The notes beneath the pieces were generated by a model that worked only from the letters and a program-made list of their open reading frames with translations, was not told the DNA's origin and did not search any database. A DNA stretch of 51,254 bases, taken from the NCBI GenBank assembly GCA_944326125.1, contig CALVCR010000042.1, positions 1 to 51,254 of the forward strand, in the 5' to 3' direction. Every line of letters starts with the position of its first letter. Within the stretch, counting starts at the first letter, position 1. Of this stretch, positions 25,835 to 35,924 are shown in pieces. A program made the translations under genes and the position numbers. This stretch comes from Candidatus Gastranaerophilales bacterium (lineage in GTDB: Bacteria > Cyanobacteriota > Vampirovibrionia > Gastranaerophilales > Gastranaerophilaceae).

Positions 25835-27004
25835 ATGAAATATAATGGCTACACTTTAGCCGAGGTACTTGTGTGCTTATGTATCATCGGTGTTCTGGCA
25901 GCGATTTTATTACCGCTTGCAAACAAATTTAAACCTGACAGTACCAAAGCAATTTATGTAAAAACATATGATGCGTTAGTTACATTAACGAGAGATATCG
26001 CATCAAATCCGGTCTTATATCCTTTAACATATGAAGACGGAAATAAAATTATTGACTATAGTAAAGCTCCCTTATATAACTTTATCGAAGTAAGTGTCGG
26101 GCAAGACTCGGATGGTAATGTTTTGACATATGGAGGTGATGCTGCAAAATTCTGCCAGCTTCTGGCTATTGCTTTGCCGCAATCTTTGAATAGCAAGGTT
26201 TCCTGCTCTGCTTCATCCATAAGTTATTCTGATTCGTTATTTAATACTCCGTCATTTACAACAGTACAGGGAATGCAGTATGTTCTTGGTACTGATACGG
26301 ATGGATCTACTAAGTATCAAACAGATATATATATTGATTTGAATGGTGAGCAGGGGAATAACTGTTTGTACGATTCAAAAGAATGTAAAAAACCTGACAG
26401 GTTTAAGTTTATTGTGAGCGGTGATGGACATGTTATTCCTGCGGATCCGATGGGACAAGAATATCTTGCAACCCGTATGAATTGGAGAAAGACGGACATT
26501 ACTCCTGATGCTGTTGAAAATAAACTCATATCAGTATTACCTGAAGAATGGCAGCAAGCTCCGGCAGTCTCTGAGAAACCTAAAACTGATAATGGCGGCG
26601 ATGAAGAACCTGATAATCCGGCAAAGCTTCCTGAAGATGACGATGGCATTGATATTGGGTTATATTCACCTGTTGCGTGTATTAATTATGAGTCTTTTGG
26701 TAATTGCCTTAGCAGCAGTCTTGAAATTGCGGATCAGGATCTTCCTCAAAAATACAATTGGCAAGATGCTCAGGATCAATGTGCTGCTATAGGAATGCGT
26801 GTTCCAACTCTCAATGAGCTTTATACTATATATAAAAATGCAAAAGAAGGTTTGGTTGAAGGTACGACAGGAACTGAATACTGGACTTCTACCGGATATT
26901 CAAAAGATTCCAGCAAAGCCCAAAATGGTATTGTAGGTGGATCATACTGGAGTAAGGGTGTTCAATCTAAATCCACTGCGAGACAGGTACGGTGCGTTAA
27001 GTAA
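25835..27004 (+). CDS. Prepilin-type protein with C-terminal Lcl_C/DUF1566-like domain
   Basis: The 389 residues open MKYNGYTLAEVLVCLCIIGVL, a type IV prepilin leader with cleavage after Gly5 (the new first residue is Tyr, Glu at +5), then a hydrophobic helix. The middle includes a 250-residue unassigned globular region and a Pro/Asp-rich linker near 250-270. The C-terminal 100 residues (WQDAQDQCAAIGMRVPTLNEL near residue 307, EYWTSTGYS, YWSKG, VRCV end) match the DUF1566/Lcl_C type. The protein is likely assembled or secreted by a pilus or type II secretion machine and displays a binding domain. TGTGAGG precedes the ATG. No pilus machinery is in the window. Confidence 0.85.
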   Translation: MKYNGYTLAEVLVCLCIIGVLAAILLPLANKFKPDSTKAIYVKTYDALVTLTRDIASNPVLYPLTYEDGNKIIDYSKAPLYNFIEVSVGQDSDGNVLTYGGDAAKFCQLLAIALPQSLNSKVSCSASSISYSDSLFNTPSFTTVQGMQYVLGTDTDGSTKYQTDIYIDLNGEQGNNCLYDSKECKKPDRFKFIVSGDGHVIPADPMGQEYLATRMNWRKTDITPDAVENKLISVLPEEWQQAPAVSEKPKTDNGGDEEPDNPAKLPEDDDGIDIGLYSPVACINYESFGNCLSSSLEIADQDLPQKYNWQDAQDQCAAIGMRVPTLNELYTIYKNAKEGLVEGTTGTEYWTSTGYSKDSSKAQNGIVGGSYWSKGVQSKSTARQVRCVK

Positions 27005-27038
27005 AGATTAACAATTGTAAAACTTTTCCGGCAGTCAT
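27005..27038. repeat. 34-bp direct repeat, left copy
   Basis: AGATTAACAATTGTAAAACT and the next 14 bases, just after the prepilin gene stop. It is identical to 32504-32537. Here the hairpin that follows in the right copy is broken, so the prepilin gene lacks its own full terminator. Confidence 0.9.
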
Positions 27039-27154
27039 ATGCTTAATTTTAATGGAATATATTTGTAAAGTTTTTTGAAGAACTGCTAATTTATTCTAAA
27101 GTTTTTTTTGAAGTTGCCGTTATACATGTAAATTATATTATTTATGGAGGTTTT

Positions 27155-30100
27155 ATGTCAGAAAACATGAAGCTTGAACTCGGGCATAACGGTAAATATG
27201 GAGAATTGGATTTTAGCAAAATAAAAAGCGGTTTAAAAGAAGAAGAGCTGGCTGGAACAGATGAGGGTTTGAAGTCAATTTTTGCAGTATTAGATATTAA
27301 TGGCGATAAAAAATTAGATAGAAAAGAACTGACTGCGCTTTATGAACTGATCAAAAATTTAAGCGGCGATAATAATCTTTCAATACAAGAAGCAAGAAAA
27401 TTTCAAAACGGAAATAAAAAATTAAGCAGAGAAAATGCAAAAATTTTAATGCAATTTCTTGACAACATGGCAAAAACGGTAGCCTCTCAAGGGGTTGAAA
27501 CCGTTGAAATTGCGCAGGGCTATGAGACCATTACGTATGATGATGGCCATATTGAACAACTTTTTGATGATGGTTCCGTAATTGTTACAACTTCAAGCGA
27601 AGATAAAACCGTCATTACTCACAAAGATGAAAATGGAGAAGTTTTGGAAGAAACTGTAAAAGAAAACGGCATTGAAACCAAAACGGAGTTTAATAACGGT
27701 TATAAAACAAGAGAAACAAGAATATCCGATACCGGAAAAGAAATTATAAACTATGATTCAGAAGGAAATCCGCAAAATAAAATAGTAACAGATAAAGAAG
27801 CCAATATAACCGAGGAATATGATTTTGTAAATGGAGAAGCAGTCCTTAGAAAACGCACTGACAAGTTAAATAATTCGGAAAGTTTTTATGATGGTGCGCG
27901 TGAAACAACTATTTATGAAAATGATGGCATTCAAACTAAAACAGTCAGTGAGGATGGGTTTTTTTTAAATAAAACTGTTTCCAGTGTTAATTCAAATAAT
28001 CAACAAGAAGTTGTCTATACGGAATACAATGGTAAAAATTATACAGAAGAGGGTTCCGTGGATGGAGTCCTCAGATACCAGAAAAAAGTTATAGACAATA
28101 ATGAATATCAAGTAAATTATGATGAGGACGGTAATACATTAGGGATAATTGTTCAGAATGGAGAATCAATAGCTGCTATTGCTAAAAAGTTTAACTGTTC
28201 TGTTCAAGATTTAATTCGTGTTAATGCCGCAAAAATTCATGGTAAATATCCAAATGCCTACTTCTATGCCGGGGAAGAAATCAAAATACCTCGGACAATG
28301 GAAGCTGATGAGCCGGTTTTATTCGACAGAAAATCAAAAGAAGAAGCTGTACAGGAATATACAGCTTTCATGCAGAAAAGAGAGCAAGAACGTATTCAAG
28401 CGGAACAGGAAGAAAGAATCAGTGCAAATGCACAATCCGTTCAAGGTGCCGGAAGTCCGGCTGCAGAAAGTGTTTCTGAAGTTGAACAAACTCAACAGAT
28501 GCAACAGTCTCAGGAATTGCAAAAAGAAGCAAAAGAGATTGCAGAAGAAATATACTCTGCCTGCGATGATATGGCAGCTGCTGTCGGTAAGGAAAGATTT
28601 GAAAAAGCGCTCAAAAGGGTTAATAAAGATAATATTTTAGAAGTTATAAACCAATATGAGCAATTACATCCTAAAGAATCAATTCTTGCTGTTATTTCTA
28701 ATGAAAAAGGTTCTTCTAATGAAGACAGAATGGCTGCTTTGACTTATATAATAGATACGTTATATGAAAAAGGGCTTGAAGCGGGAGCAGACAAATATGA
28801 ATTAAATACATTGCGGAACAATTTTTTAAGTGAAATGAGATATCAATATAGAAAAATAGGCTTTGTAGATAACACCAAAATGGAATCTCTATTAGATACA
28901 ATACGCGGTGTTATTATTGCTGCGGCAAGCGATGCAGAAGATATAACGGAAAAAGAAGCCATAGAACAAGTTGCAGAGATGGCAGGTGATGAATCACAAA
29001 AAGCTAATACTGAATTTGATACAGCACGAGAAGATGAAGGCTGGATTGCTAAAACAGCAGACACTGTTTGTGGATGGTTCGGCTGCACAACAATCGAAGA
29101 TATGAAGGCAAAACTCGGTGAACATGCGGATGATATTATAAGACTTACAGAAGCTAAGACTGAGGCAGAGTTTAAAGCAATTTTTTATGAAATATTTGGA
29201 GTCGAATTTAATAAAGATAAGATAGCTGCATATAATAAGTCCGTTGAAAACTATGAACTTGCACAGCTGTACAGCATGATGAATGAAAAACTTCCTGAAT
29301 TTCTTGCAAAGGCTGAAAACCTTTCAGAAAGTGAGTTAAAAGATTTAATAAAAACAACCTTTGCTTATGATGATGCCGAAATAGAAGTTCTGGTATTTAC
29401 AAACAAAATAGAAGGTGAAGATGCAAAAACGACATTAATCAGATATTTTAAAGAGTGCGCGGATAAGTATCAAAAAGAATATGACAGCATAACAAATGGC
29501 AAGACTTTGCAAGATATGGAGAACGAAATTAACCTGATTCAAAGGGGTATTTTCGGAACGAAAGATATTGTTAGCGAAGTAATGAAATTCAATAAAAATA
29601 TGCAATTAACCGAAGCAATTGCTACAGGTGTTTTAGAAATAGGCGGTACAATAGCTCTGGGGTTAATCCCGGGAACACAGGGTCTTGCGGCTGTACGAAT
29701 AGCTGCAATGGCGGCAAAATACGGTTCTAAAGGTGTAAAAATTGCTAAACTTGCCACTAAAGGCTTAAAAGTGCTGGATTCTTCTATTAAGGCCGGTGTT
29801 GCGACAGGCGCGGTACTAGCCACTGATGGCAGAAATATAGAAGAAATTAAACAACATGTTAAGATGAATATGTCGTTTGCGGCTGCTGGCAGTGTAGTTT
29901 CTGAACTTGCTCCGATTGTTGCAAAAAGTTTTAATATAACTAATAAACTTGCTACAGAACTGTGTGAAGATACAATGGATGTCTTTTCTTCTTATTGCGT
30001 AAGCAAAGGTCTGGGCATGGATTATGGTAAAACCGATGCGGGGGTTGATTTAATAGTCGGTATGCTGATGGCAAGACTTGCTCATATCAAAAGCGATCCT

Positions 30101-32476
30101 AATGTTGCAAAGCCAAAGGCTGATAGTGCAACCGGAACTCTTGATATAGCATCCTCTCAAGGTACTGCGCACCCTGCGGATGTTCAGGTCGGAGCACAAA
30201 AAGCGGCAACAATTAAGGCGGAAGTCGAAACAGCTTTAAATAATTCGGACATTACAGGAGAAGAATTGGCAAGAATCCGTCAGGAAGTCGAATCATTATC
30301 TGACAGGGACTTGAGACGGAAGCTGCTGGAGAGAATTGATAACAAAGCCAAAACTATGGATGCGGCTAATCAGCAAGCATTTAATAGTTCGAAATTTGAA
30401 ACTTTGCAAAACAATATCAATCATATCTTTGAAAAACACAGTGTATTAAATGCTACAGATGTTCGTGTGATGAAAGAATACATTAGTTATATAGAAGATA
30501 TTAATGTTTTAAACGAACTCAAAGATAAATTAAAACAAAAAGAAGTAACTTATGGAGGTGTTACTGATAATTATCGAGCCCTTTATAAATCAATTGATGA
30601 CAGAATTAATACTTTGACGCCAAAACCTCAAATATCTGCCGAAGAAGCCAAAAGTCGTGTATACTCTATGCTCAATTCTGATAAGGGTATGGTAAAAGAG
30701 GAATTTGAGCAGCTTTTAGGCTATATAAAAAGTGTTCAATCTATAGACGAGTTGGAAGAGCTTTCTGCGCTTGTCAGCAAAAAGAAGATGCCAATATCAT
30801 ATAAGCCGCAATTGAGAGCTGCTTTTGATGAACAATCAAATGTATTAAAACAGAAGATGAACTCCTCAGAACCGGTTGATGCATCAAGACCGGATGAGAC
30901 GCCGGAGACTGATGAAGTTCCAAAATCAGATGAAGCACCAAAAACTGATGAAACACCGGAAGCAGATGAAGTTATAAAATCGGAAGAAACACCGGAGGCC
31001 GATAATTCCGGAGATGGAAACAGTGCTTCTGCACCGAAATCTTATGCGGAAATGACGGAAGACGAACTGCTTAAAGCATATCAAGAGCTCAAAGTGTCTA
31101 TTTCTGCCAAGGGAGCAAAACTCTCCGAACGATTTTCCGCTATCAAAAAAATAAAAGAAATCCAATTATTACTTGATGAAAAAGGGTTTAAAATAGAAAA
31201 TGATCAATTGGTAAGCAAAAAATCCGGAAAAGATAATGTAAGTTCAGATAATGCTTCACTTGATGCTAAAGTAAACTTAAAAGATTTAAAACAGAGACTC
31301 GGTACAAAACTGTTTAGATCTTATAAAGCAGCTCAGAAAGCTATTAGCAGTATGAAAACAAGTGTCGATTTTGATAAAATAAGAAATTATATAGTAACTA
31401 AGTTTAGAAATTTTACAGATGTAAGCTCTGCTTTATTGAATGATTTGGTTCAAAAAGCGAAAGAAATAGGTATTTTAGTTGAAAGTAAAGTTAATAAATT
31501 CAAGGCAAATATTATGACAAATATTTCTAATACAAAGGCTAAAATTGAAACATCTAGACCAACTGAGTTAGATAAATATGTTAAAACCAAACCTAAGAAA
31601 ACAATGAGGCATTCTGAGTTTGTAACAGAACGTACCGATTTGTTTGGTGAAGATGTCAAACCAATGCCTGGAACTATTTGGCAAGCTTTTGATCCTAAGG
31701 ACATGCGCCATGGTGCCTGGAAAATGCATGTATATTCTGTAGATGAAGCAGATTGGCAGAGATTATGTGATGTCATTATTCCATACCTGAAGGAGCATGA
31801 TATTGAATGGAAGACTCTTAATAGTGCATTTGGACCGGAATATTTGATTGGAGATCCTCAACAAGGTAAGGCATTTACTGTCTATCCTAGGGATAATGAG
31901 CATATGGCGCAAGTGGCAAGAGATTTAGACTATATTATAAGACAAAGTAAATTGGGAATGGATAATTCTCATATTATTGGAGATAACCAACTTGGAGGCA
32001 CAGGAAGGCTGTTTTATCGTTATGAATTTAACTCTAAAAAATATAAAGATGAAGTCCTTGATTTATCCGAGAGAAAAGATTACGAAAAATATGGTCAACG
32101 TTATGATGCAAATCGCGGCGAGGGCAGGCATCTCGCTAATGATATGGTACTGAGTGATGACATATGGAAAGATTTTGACCCTTCAAATCCGCATAGTGTT
32201 CCTGCCACATCGCTCCAAAGCGGAGTTAACTATTCTCTTACCGGTATTACAAAAATTAATATGGGTGATTATGTTCTTGATTTAACTTCTCCAGACATAC
32301 AAGATTTATTAAATGGAATGTCTAATGGTGATCAGTTGATTATAGGCAGAGAAGGGGACATAGTTGTTCCGGCATCTTTTACTACAACGTCAAGACAACA
32401 TGCAATGATTATTCGGATAGGCGATGAATTTTATATAAGGGATATTGGCTCTGCAAATGGTACTAGTATTTCATAA
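27155..32476 (+). CDS. Giant protein: EF-hand, LysM, phosphothreonine-lyase-like, FHA
   Basis: The protein has 1773 residues. Visible parts in order are: EF-hand loop DINGDKKLDRKE (47-58); about 200 residues of YD-like repeats (Thr/Glu/Asn rich); LysM (about 330-380, GESIAAIAKKFNCSV); helical region; Ala/Gly-rich hydrophobic stretch (about 825-900); acidic Pro/Glu/Asp/Thr linker (about 1245-1290). Then comes a domain with WKMHV (Lys1523, His1525), EWKTL, GKAFTVYP and RLFYRYE, resembling OspF/SpvC and class III lanthipeptide synthetase lyase domains. FHA follows, with GREG (1731), SRQHA and SANGT at the very end. The FHA stops after SANGTSIS, short of the usual last strands. GGAGG precedes the ATG. 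Substrate and location unknown; no signal peptide seen. Confidence 0.8.
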   Translation: MSENMKLELGHNGKYGELDFSKIKSGLKEEELAGTDEGLKSIFAVLDINGDKKLDRKELTALYELIKNLSGDNNLSIQEARKFQNGNKKLSRENAKILMQFLDNMAKTVASQGVETVEIAQGYETITYDDGHIEQLFDDGSVIVTTSSEDKTVITHKDENGEVLEETVKENGIETKTEFNNGYKTRETRISDTGKEIINYDSEGNPQNKIVTDKEANITEEYDFVNGEAVLRKRTDKLNNSESFYDGARETTIYENDGIQTKTVSEDGFFLNKTVSSVNSNNQQEVVYTEYNGKNYTEEGSVDGVLRYQKKVIDNNEYQVNYDEDGNTLGIIVQNGESIAAIAKKFNCSVQDLIRVNAAKIHGKYPNAYFYAGEEIKIPRTMEADEPVLFDRKSKEEAVQEYTAFMQKREQERIQAEQEERISANAQSVQGAGSPAAESVSEVEQTQQMQQSQELQKEAKEIAEEIYSACDDMAAAVGKERFEKALKRVNKDNILEVINQYEQLHPKESILAVISNEKGSSNEDRMAALTYIIDTLYEKGLEAGADKYELNTLRNNFLSEMRYQYRKIGFVDNTKMESLLDTIRGVIIAAASDAEDITEKEAIEQVAEMAGDESQKANTEFDTAREDEGWIAKTADTVCGWFGCTTIEDMKAKLGEHADDIIRLTEAKTEAEFKAIFYEIFGVEFNKDKIAAYNKSVENYELAQLYSMMNEKLPEFLAKAENLSESELKDLIKTTFAYDDAEIEVLVFTNKIEGEDAKTTLIRYFKECADKYQKEYDSITNGKTLQDMENEINLIQRGIFGTKDIVSEVMKFNKNMQLTEAIATGVLEIGGTIALGLIPGTQGLAAVRIAAMAAKYGSKGVKIAKLATKGLKVLDSSIKAGVATGAVLATDGRNIEEIKQHVKMNMSFAAAGSVVSELAPIVAKSFNITNKLATELCEDTMDVFSSYCVSKGLGMDYGKTDAGVDLIVGMLMARLAHIKSDPNVAKPKADSATGTLDIASSQGTAHPADVQVGAQKAATIKAEVETALNNSDITGEELARIRQEVESLSDRDLRRKLLERIDNKAKTMDAANQQAFNSSKFETLQNNINHIFEKHSVLNATDVRVMKEYISYIEDINVLNELKDKLKQKEVTYGGVTDNYRALYKSIDDRINTLTPKPQISAEEAKSRVYSMLNSDKGMVKEEFEQLLGYIKSVQSIDELEELSALVSKKKMPISYKPQLRAAFDEQSNVLKQKMNSSEPVDASRPDETPETDEVPKSDEAPKTDETPEADEVIKSEETPEADNSGDGNSASAPKSYAEMTEDELLKAYQELKVSISAKGAKLSERFSAIKKIKEIQLLLDEKGFKIENDQLVSKKSGKDNVSSDNASLDAKVNLKDLKQRLGTKLFRSYKAAQKAISSMKTSVDFDKIRNYIVTKFRNFTDVSSALLNDLVQKAKEIGILVESKVNKFKANIMTNISNTKAKIETSRPTELDKYVKTKPKKTMRHSEFVTERTDLFGEDVKPMPGTIWQAFDPKDMRHGAWKMHVYSVDEADWQRLCDVIIPYLKEHDIEWKTLNSAFGPEYLIGDPQQGKAFTVYPRDNEHMAQVARDLDYIIRQSKLGMDNSHIIGDNQLGGTGRLFYRYEFNSKKYKDEVLDLSERKDYEKYGQRYDANRGEGRHLANDMVLSDDIWKDFDPSNPHSVPATSLQSGVNYSLTGITKINMGDYVLDLTSPDIQDLLNGMSNGDQLIIGREGDIVVPASFTTTSRQHAMIIRIGDEFYIRDIGSANGTSIS

Positions 32477-32503
32477 ACCTGTTATGATTTTATCGTAAGT
32501 ACG

Positions 32504-32537
32504 AGATTAACAATTGTAAAACTTTTCCGGCAGTCAT
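32504..32537. repeat. 34-bp direct repeat, right copy
   Basis: Identical to 27005-27038. It begins 28 bases after the large gene's stop. This copy runs on into an intact terminator stem. Confidence 0.9.
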
Positions 32538-32554
32538 GGCTTTTTGACTGCCGG
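32527..32554 (+). terminator. Terminator after the giant gene
   Basis: CCGGCAGTCA pairs with TGACTGCCGG around an eight-base loop, followed by TTGTTTTT. The left arm is within the 34-bp repeat; the prepilin-side copy has lost the right arm. Confidence 0.88.
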
Positions 32555-32878
32555 TTGTTTTTATATTATTAGTGTATGATTCACAATCACTCACATTTTT
32601 GAACTTTGTCAAGCGTTTTTACATAAAATTTTCATGAAAAAATTTTAACAATTTTAACAATGTTGAGAAAAGTAAACATATTGATTTTACTGGCTTTTGC
32701 GGATTGTGACGTTTTGTGAATTTATTGATTAGAATTATTGTTTGAATTATCATGAATTCATAGGATTAAATTTGGGGAAGAGAATGTTATTCTCTAATTG
32801 TAAAGGATAGTTAGGCCCAAAAAGCTGAATAAAAAAATAGCTAGCCTTGATGTCATTGTAAGGAGAAAGAAGGTTATA
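32555..32878. promoter_or_regulatory. Leader region of nrdD
   Basis: This 324-base AT-rich stretch precedes nrdD. It holds a hairpin AGAGAAT-GTT-ATTCTCT (32779-32795) and the repeated TTTTAACAA at 32641-32660. No NrdR-type box and no riboswitch could be made out. AAGGAGAAAG lies just before the ATG. I see no gene in it. Confidence 0.4.
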
Positions 32879-35173
32879 ATGCAGAATAGTTTGAATAAGG
32901 AAAGAAATATAGTAGAATTTACCTCTCCGAAAACTACAGCAGCAACTGATGTAATCAAGGGTACTGCAGTACCTAACAGTGAATTTGTTTCTCAGGTCGC
33001 AAAACTTAATGAAACACCTAAATCTGCTCAGATTACACCTTTAAAAATAAAAGCAGTACACGTTATTAAAAAAGACGGTACAAGAGAAGAGTTTGATAAC
33101 AGAAAAATTATTAATGCTGTAAAAAAATCTGCAACAAGAGCCTTAGTTAACCTTACTGAAGAGGACTTGAAACAGATTTGTGATTTCGTAGATAATAATA
33201 TTGTAAGAATGAATAAACAAGAGGTTTCTATTGCTGATATGCACAACCTCGTTGAAGGTGCTCTTGAGCATTTATATCCGAGTGTTGCACAAAGCTACAG
33301 AAACTACAGAAATTACAAGCAGGATTTTGTACATATGCTAGACAAAGTTTATCAGGAATCACAGAGAATTATGTACATTGGCGACAAAGAAAATGCCAAT
33401 GCGGATTCAACTCTGGTATCAACAAAACGTTCATTAATTTTTAATGAATTAAACAAAGAATTATACAAAAAGTTCTTCTTAACAGTAGATGAACTTCAGG
33501 CAATCAGAGACGGATATATTTATATCCACGATATGTCAGCAAGAAGAGATACAATGAACTGCTGCTTATTCGATGTTGCTTCAGTGCTTAAAGGCGGATT
33601 TGAGATGGGTAACCTCTGGTATAACGAACCAAAATCTCTTGATGTAGCATTTGATGTAATCGGCGATATCGTTATGGCTGCTGCAAGCCAACAGTACGGC
33701 GGATTTACAGTGCCTGAAGTTGATAAAATTCTTGCACCTTATGCGGAAAAAACTTTTGAAAGACAAAATAATAAATATTTATGCTTAGGCTTGTCATTTG
33801 AAAAAGCAAGAGAAGCAGCTATAGCTGATGTTCAAAAAGATTTTGAACAAGGCTTCCAGGGCTGGGAATACAAATTCAATACAGTAGCATCTTCAAGAGG
33901 TGATTATCCGTTTATTACGGTTACTGCAGGTCTTGGTACCGGTTTGTATGAAAAAATGGCTACAATGTCTATGTTAAAAATCAGACAGGGCGGTCAGGGC
34001 AAAAAAGAATGCAAGAAACCGGTTTTATTCCCTAAAATTGTTTTCTTGTATGATGAAAATCTCCACGGACCTGGCAAGATTAATGAAGACTTGTTTAAAG
34101 CCGGTGTTGAATGCTCAAGCAAAACCATGTATCCTGATTGGTTATCACTTACAGGTGAAGGTTATGTAGCTTCTATGTATAAAAAATACGGAAGAGTGGT
34201 TTCACCTATGGGCTGCAGAGCATTCTTATCTCCTTGGTATGAAAGAGGCGGAATGGAGCCTGCTGATGAAAATGATAAACCGATTTTTGTCGGAAGATTT
34301 AATATCGGTGCAATCAGCTTACACCTTCCGATGATTTACGCTAAGGCTAAGAAGGAAAGCAAAGATTTCTATGAAGTTCTTGATTACTATATGGAATTAA
34401 TCAGACAGCTTCATATAAGAACTTATGATTATCTTGGCGAAATGAAAGCTTCTGTAAACCCTCTTGCATTCTGTGAAGGCGGGTTCTTGGGCGGACATTT
34501 AGGTATTCATGATAAAATCAGACCTATTCTTAAATCTTCTACCGCTTCATTCGGTATTACAGCATTAAACGAATTGCAGGAACTTCACAACGGTAAGTCT
34601 CTTGTTGAAGACGGTGCGTTTGCTGTTGAAGTTATGGAATACATTAATAATAAGATTCAGGAATACAAAAAAGAAGACGGAATTTTATACGCAATATACG
34701 GAACTCCTGCTGAAAACCTTTGCGGGTTACAGATTAAACAGTTTAGAAAGAAATACGGTATTGTTGCTAATGTTTCAGATAAACCGTATGTTTCAAACTC
34801 TTTCCACTGCCATGTATCAGAGCAAATAAGCCCTATACAAAAACAGGATTTGGAAAAACGTTTCTGGGATCTGTTTAACGGCGGTAAGATTCAGTATGTA
34901 AAATATCCTATTGATTACAATTCAGAAGCAATTGAAACTCTTATCCACAGAGCCATGGATATGGGCTTCTATGAAGGGGTTAACCTTTCACTTTCATACT
35001 GCGACGATTGCGGTTATCAGGAATTAAATATGGATGTATGTCCAAAATGCGGTTCTAAGAACTTAACTAAAATCGAAAGAATGAACGGTTACCTTGCTTA
35101 CTCAAGAGTTAAAGGTGATTCAAGACTTGCTGATCACAAGATGGAAGAAATTAAAGACAGAGTAAGCATGTAG
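32879..35173 (+). CDS. nrdD: Anaerobic ribonucleoside-triphosphate reductase (class III)
   Basis: It makes deoxyribonucleotides without oxygen, using a glycyl radical. After a 55-residue N-terminal extension comes an ATP cone (KKDGTREEFDNRKI near residue 64). The catalytic core includes MNCCLFDV near residue 223 and EGGFLGGHLGIHD near residue 535. The C-terminal zinc site is CDDCGYQE...CPKCGSKN near residue 705-725. It is followed by the radical site RMNGYLAYSR, with the radical Gly near residue 735. The length of 764 is normal. An AAGGAGAAAG site precedes ATG 32879. The activase nrdG is not adjacent. It has a strong terminator. Confidence 0.96.
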   Translation: MQNSLNKERNIVEFTSPKTTAATDVIKGTAVPNSEFVSQVAKLNETPKSAQITPLKIKAVHVIKKDGTREEFDNRKIINAVKKSATRALVNLTEEDLKQICDFVDNNIVRMNKQEVSIADMHNLVEGALEHLYPSVAQSYRNYRNYKQDFVHMLDKVYQESQRIMYIGDKENANADSTLVSTKRSLIFNELNKELYKKFFLTVDELQAIRDGYIYIHDMSARRDTMNCCLFDVASVLKGGFEMGNLWYNEPKSLDVAFDVIGDIVMAAASQQYGGFTVPEVDKILAPYAEKTFERQNNKYLCLGLSFEKAREAAIADVQKDFEQGFQGWEYKFNTVASSRGDYPFITVTAGLGTGLYEKMATMSMLKIRQGGQGKKECKKPVLFPKIVFLYDENLHGPGKINEDLFKAGVECSSKTMYPDWLSLTGEGYVASMYKKYGRVVSPMGCRAFLSPWYERGGMEPADENDKPIFVGRFNIGAISLHLPMIYAKAKKESKDFYEVLDYYMELIRQLHIRTYDYLGEMKASVNPLAFCEGGFLGGHLGIHDKIRPILKSSTASFGITALNELQELHNGKSLVEDGAFAVEVMEYINNKIQEYKKEDGILYAIYGTPAENLCGLQIKQFRKKYGIVANVSDKPYVSNSFHCHVSEQISPIQKQDLEKRFWDLFNGGKIQYVKYPIDYNSEAIETLIHRAMDMGFYEGVNLSLSYCDDCGYQELNMDVCPKCGSKNLTKIERMNGYLAYSRVKGDSRLADHKMEEIKDRVSM

Positions 35174-35195
35174 TGAAAGGCGGAAAACAAATTAC

Positions 35196-35234
35196 AAAAA
35201 TCGGGAATTGATAATAAATCAATTCCCGATTTTT
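35196..35234 (+). terminator. nrdD terminator
   Basis: A 17-bp stem AAAAATCGGGAATTGAT / ATCAATTCCCGATTTTT with a five-base loop and T run. The ATCGGGAATT core recurs in an inverted repeat at 35925-35996. Confidence 0.9.
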
Positions 35235-35248
35235 TATCGTTAATCTTT

Positions 35249-35776
35249 TTAACCTGCCGGATTTTGGCTTCCGCTCTGAAGATAAACTTCATATTGTTCA
35301 TATGGATTGACACTTACTGCTGTAAGGATATGGTTATTTATATTGTAAGCTTTGGATGATTTTGGCATATCCCTGAGCTTGTATTCAGCTTCAAAACCGG
35401 TCCATTCGTAGTAAAAATCATCCAGAGTACCGGCTTGAAAACCCATTCTTTCAGAAATATTTTCAAAATCGCGGTCTTTAATTTTTTCAATATCAATACC
35501 GCAATTGCAGTCAGAAAAAGCGAGTGCTATATATTCTCCGGAGTGGCTGATTGAAAAATGTTTTGCGCCGGATTTCATAATCGGTTTCTTTCCGTCAAAA
35601 ATAATTTCACGATCTTCCAGCTGGTAAAACTCTTTTAAAATTCTGTCCACCATTAAATATGAAAGGCAATGCTGATTCCACTTTTTAGGATCAGAGATTT
35701 CTTTTTTTTGAAACTCTTTTAAGAGTTCCATATGAACGCTGTCTGCGTCAACAATTTCTATAACAAAAATATCCAT
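35249..35776 (-). CDS. 4'-phosphopantetheinyl transferase, Sfp-like
   Basis: It transfers the phosphopantetheine arm from CoA to carrier proteins. The 175 residues are shorter than Sfp (about 224) and have the motifs HFSISHSGEYIALAF near residue 76 and CGIDIEKIK near residue 94. In the third motif, YEWTGFEAEYK near residue 130, the usual Lys before Glu-Ala is Phe, while the metal-binding Glu is kept. Activity is likely, but it could act on a narrow set of carriers. The start ATG 35776 has an extended -10 box (TGCTAAAAT) six bases upstream and no ribosome site. Confidence 0.88.
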   Translation of the reverse strand: MDIFVIEIVDADSVHMELLKEFQKKEISDPKKWNQHCLSYLMVDRILKEFYQLEDREIIFDGKKPIMKSGAKHFSISHSGEYIALAFSDCNCGIDIEKIKDRDFENISERMGFQAGTLDDFYYEWTGFEAEYKLRDMPKSSKAYNINNHILTAVSVNPYEQYEVYLQSGSQNPAG

Positions 35777-35782
35777 AGTTTT

Positions 35783-35791
35783 ATTTTAGCA
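35783..35791 (-). promoter_or_regulatory. Extended -10 box for leaderless Sfp-like gene
   Basis: TGCTAAAAT on the minus strand, six bases from ATG 35776. Confidence 0.55.
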
Positions 35792-35924
35792 TGGAAAATA
35801 AGTTTGTACTTTTCTTTGTCTTTGTTTTGCAAATAAAGAAAAAGAAAGCACGCACATGCCATTGCATTTTTCTAGTAAAAATGCCTGATTTCGCTTACAT
35901 GTAAAAGGGATGGAGATAATATTC

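Noticed and set aside
32555-32878. A cobalamin or other riboswitch before nrdD
   Set aside because: I could not find the conserved boxes of any known class; only a simple 7-bp hairpin is visible.
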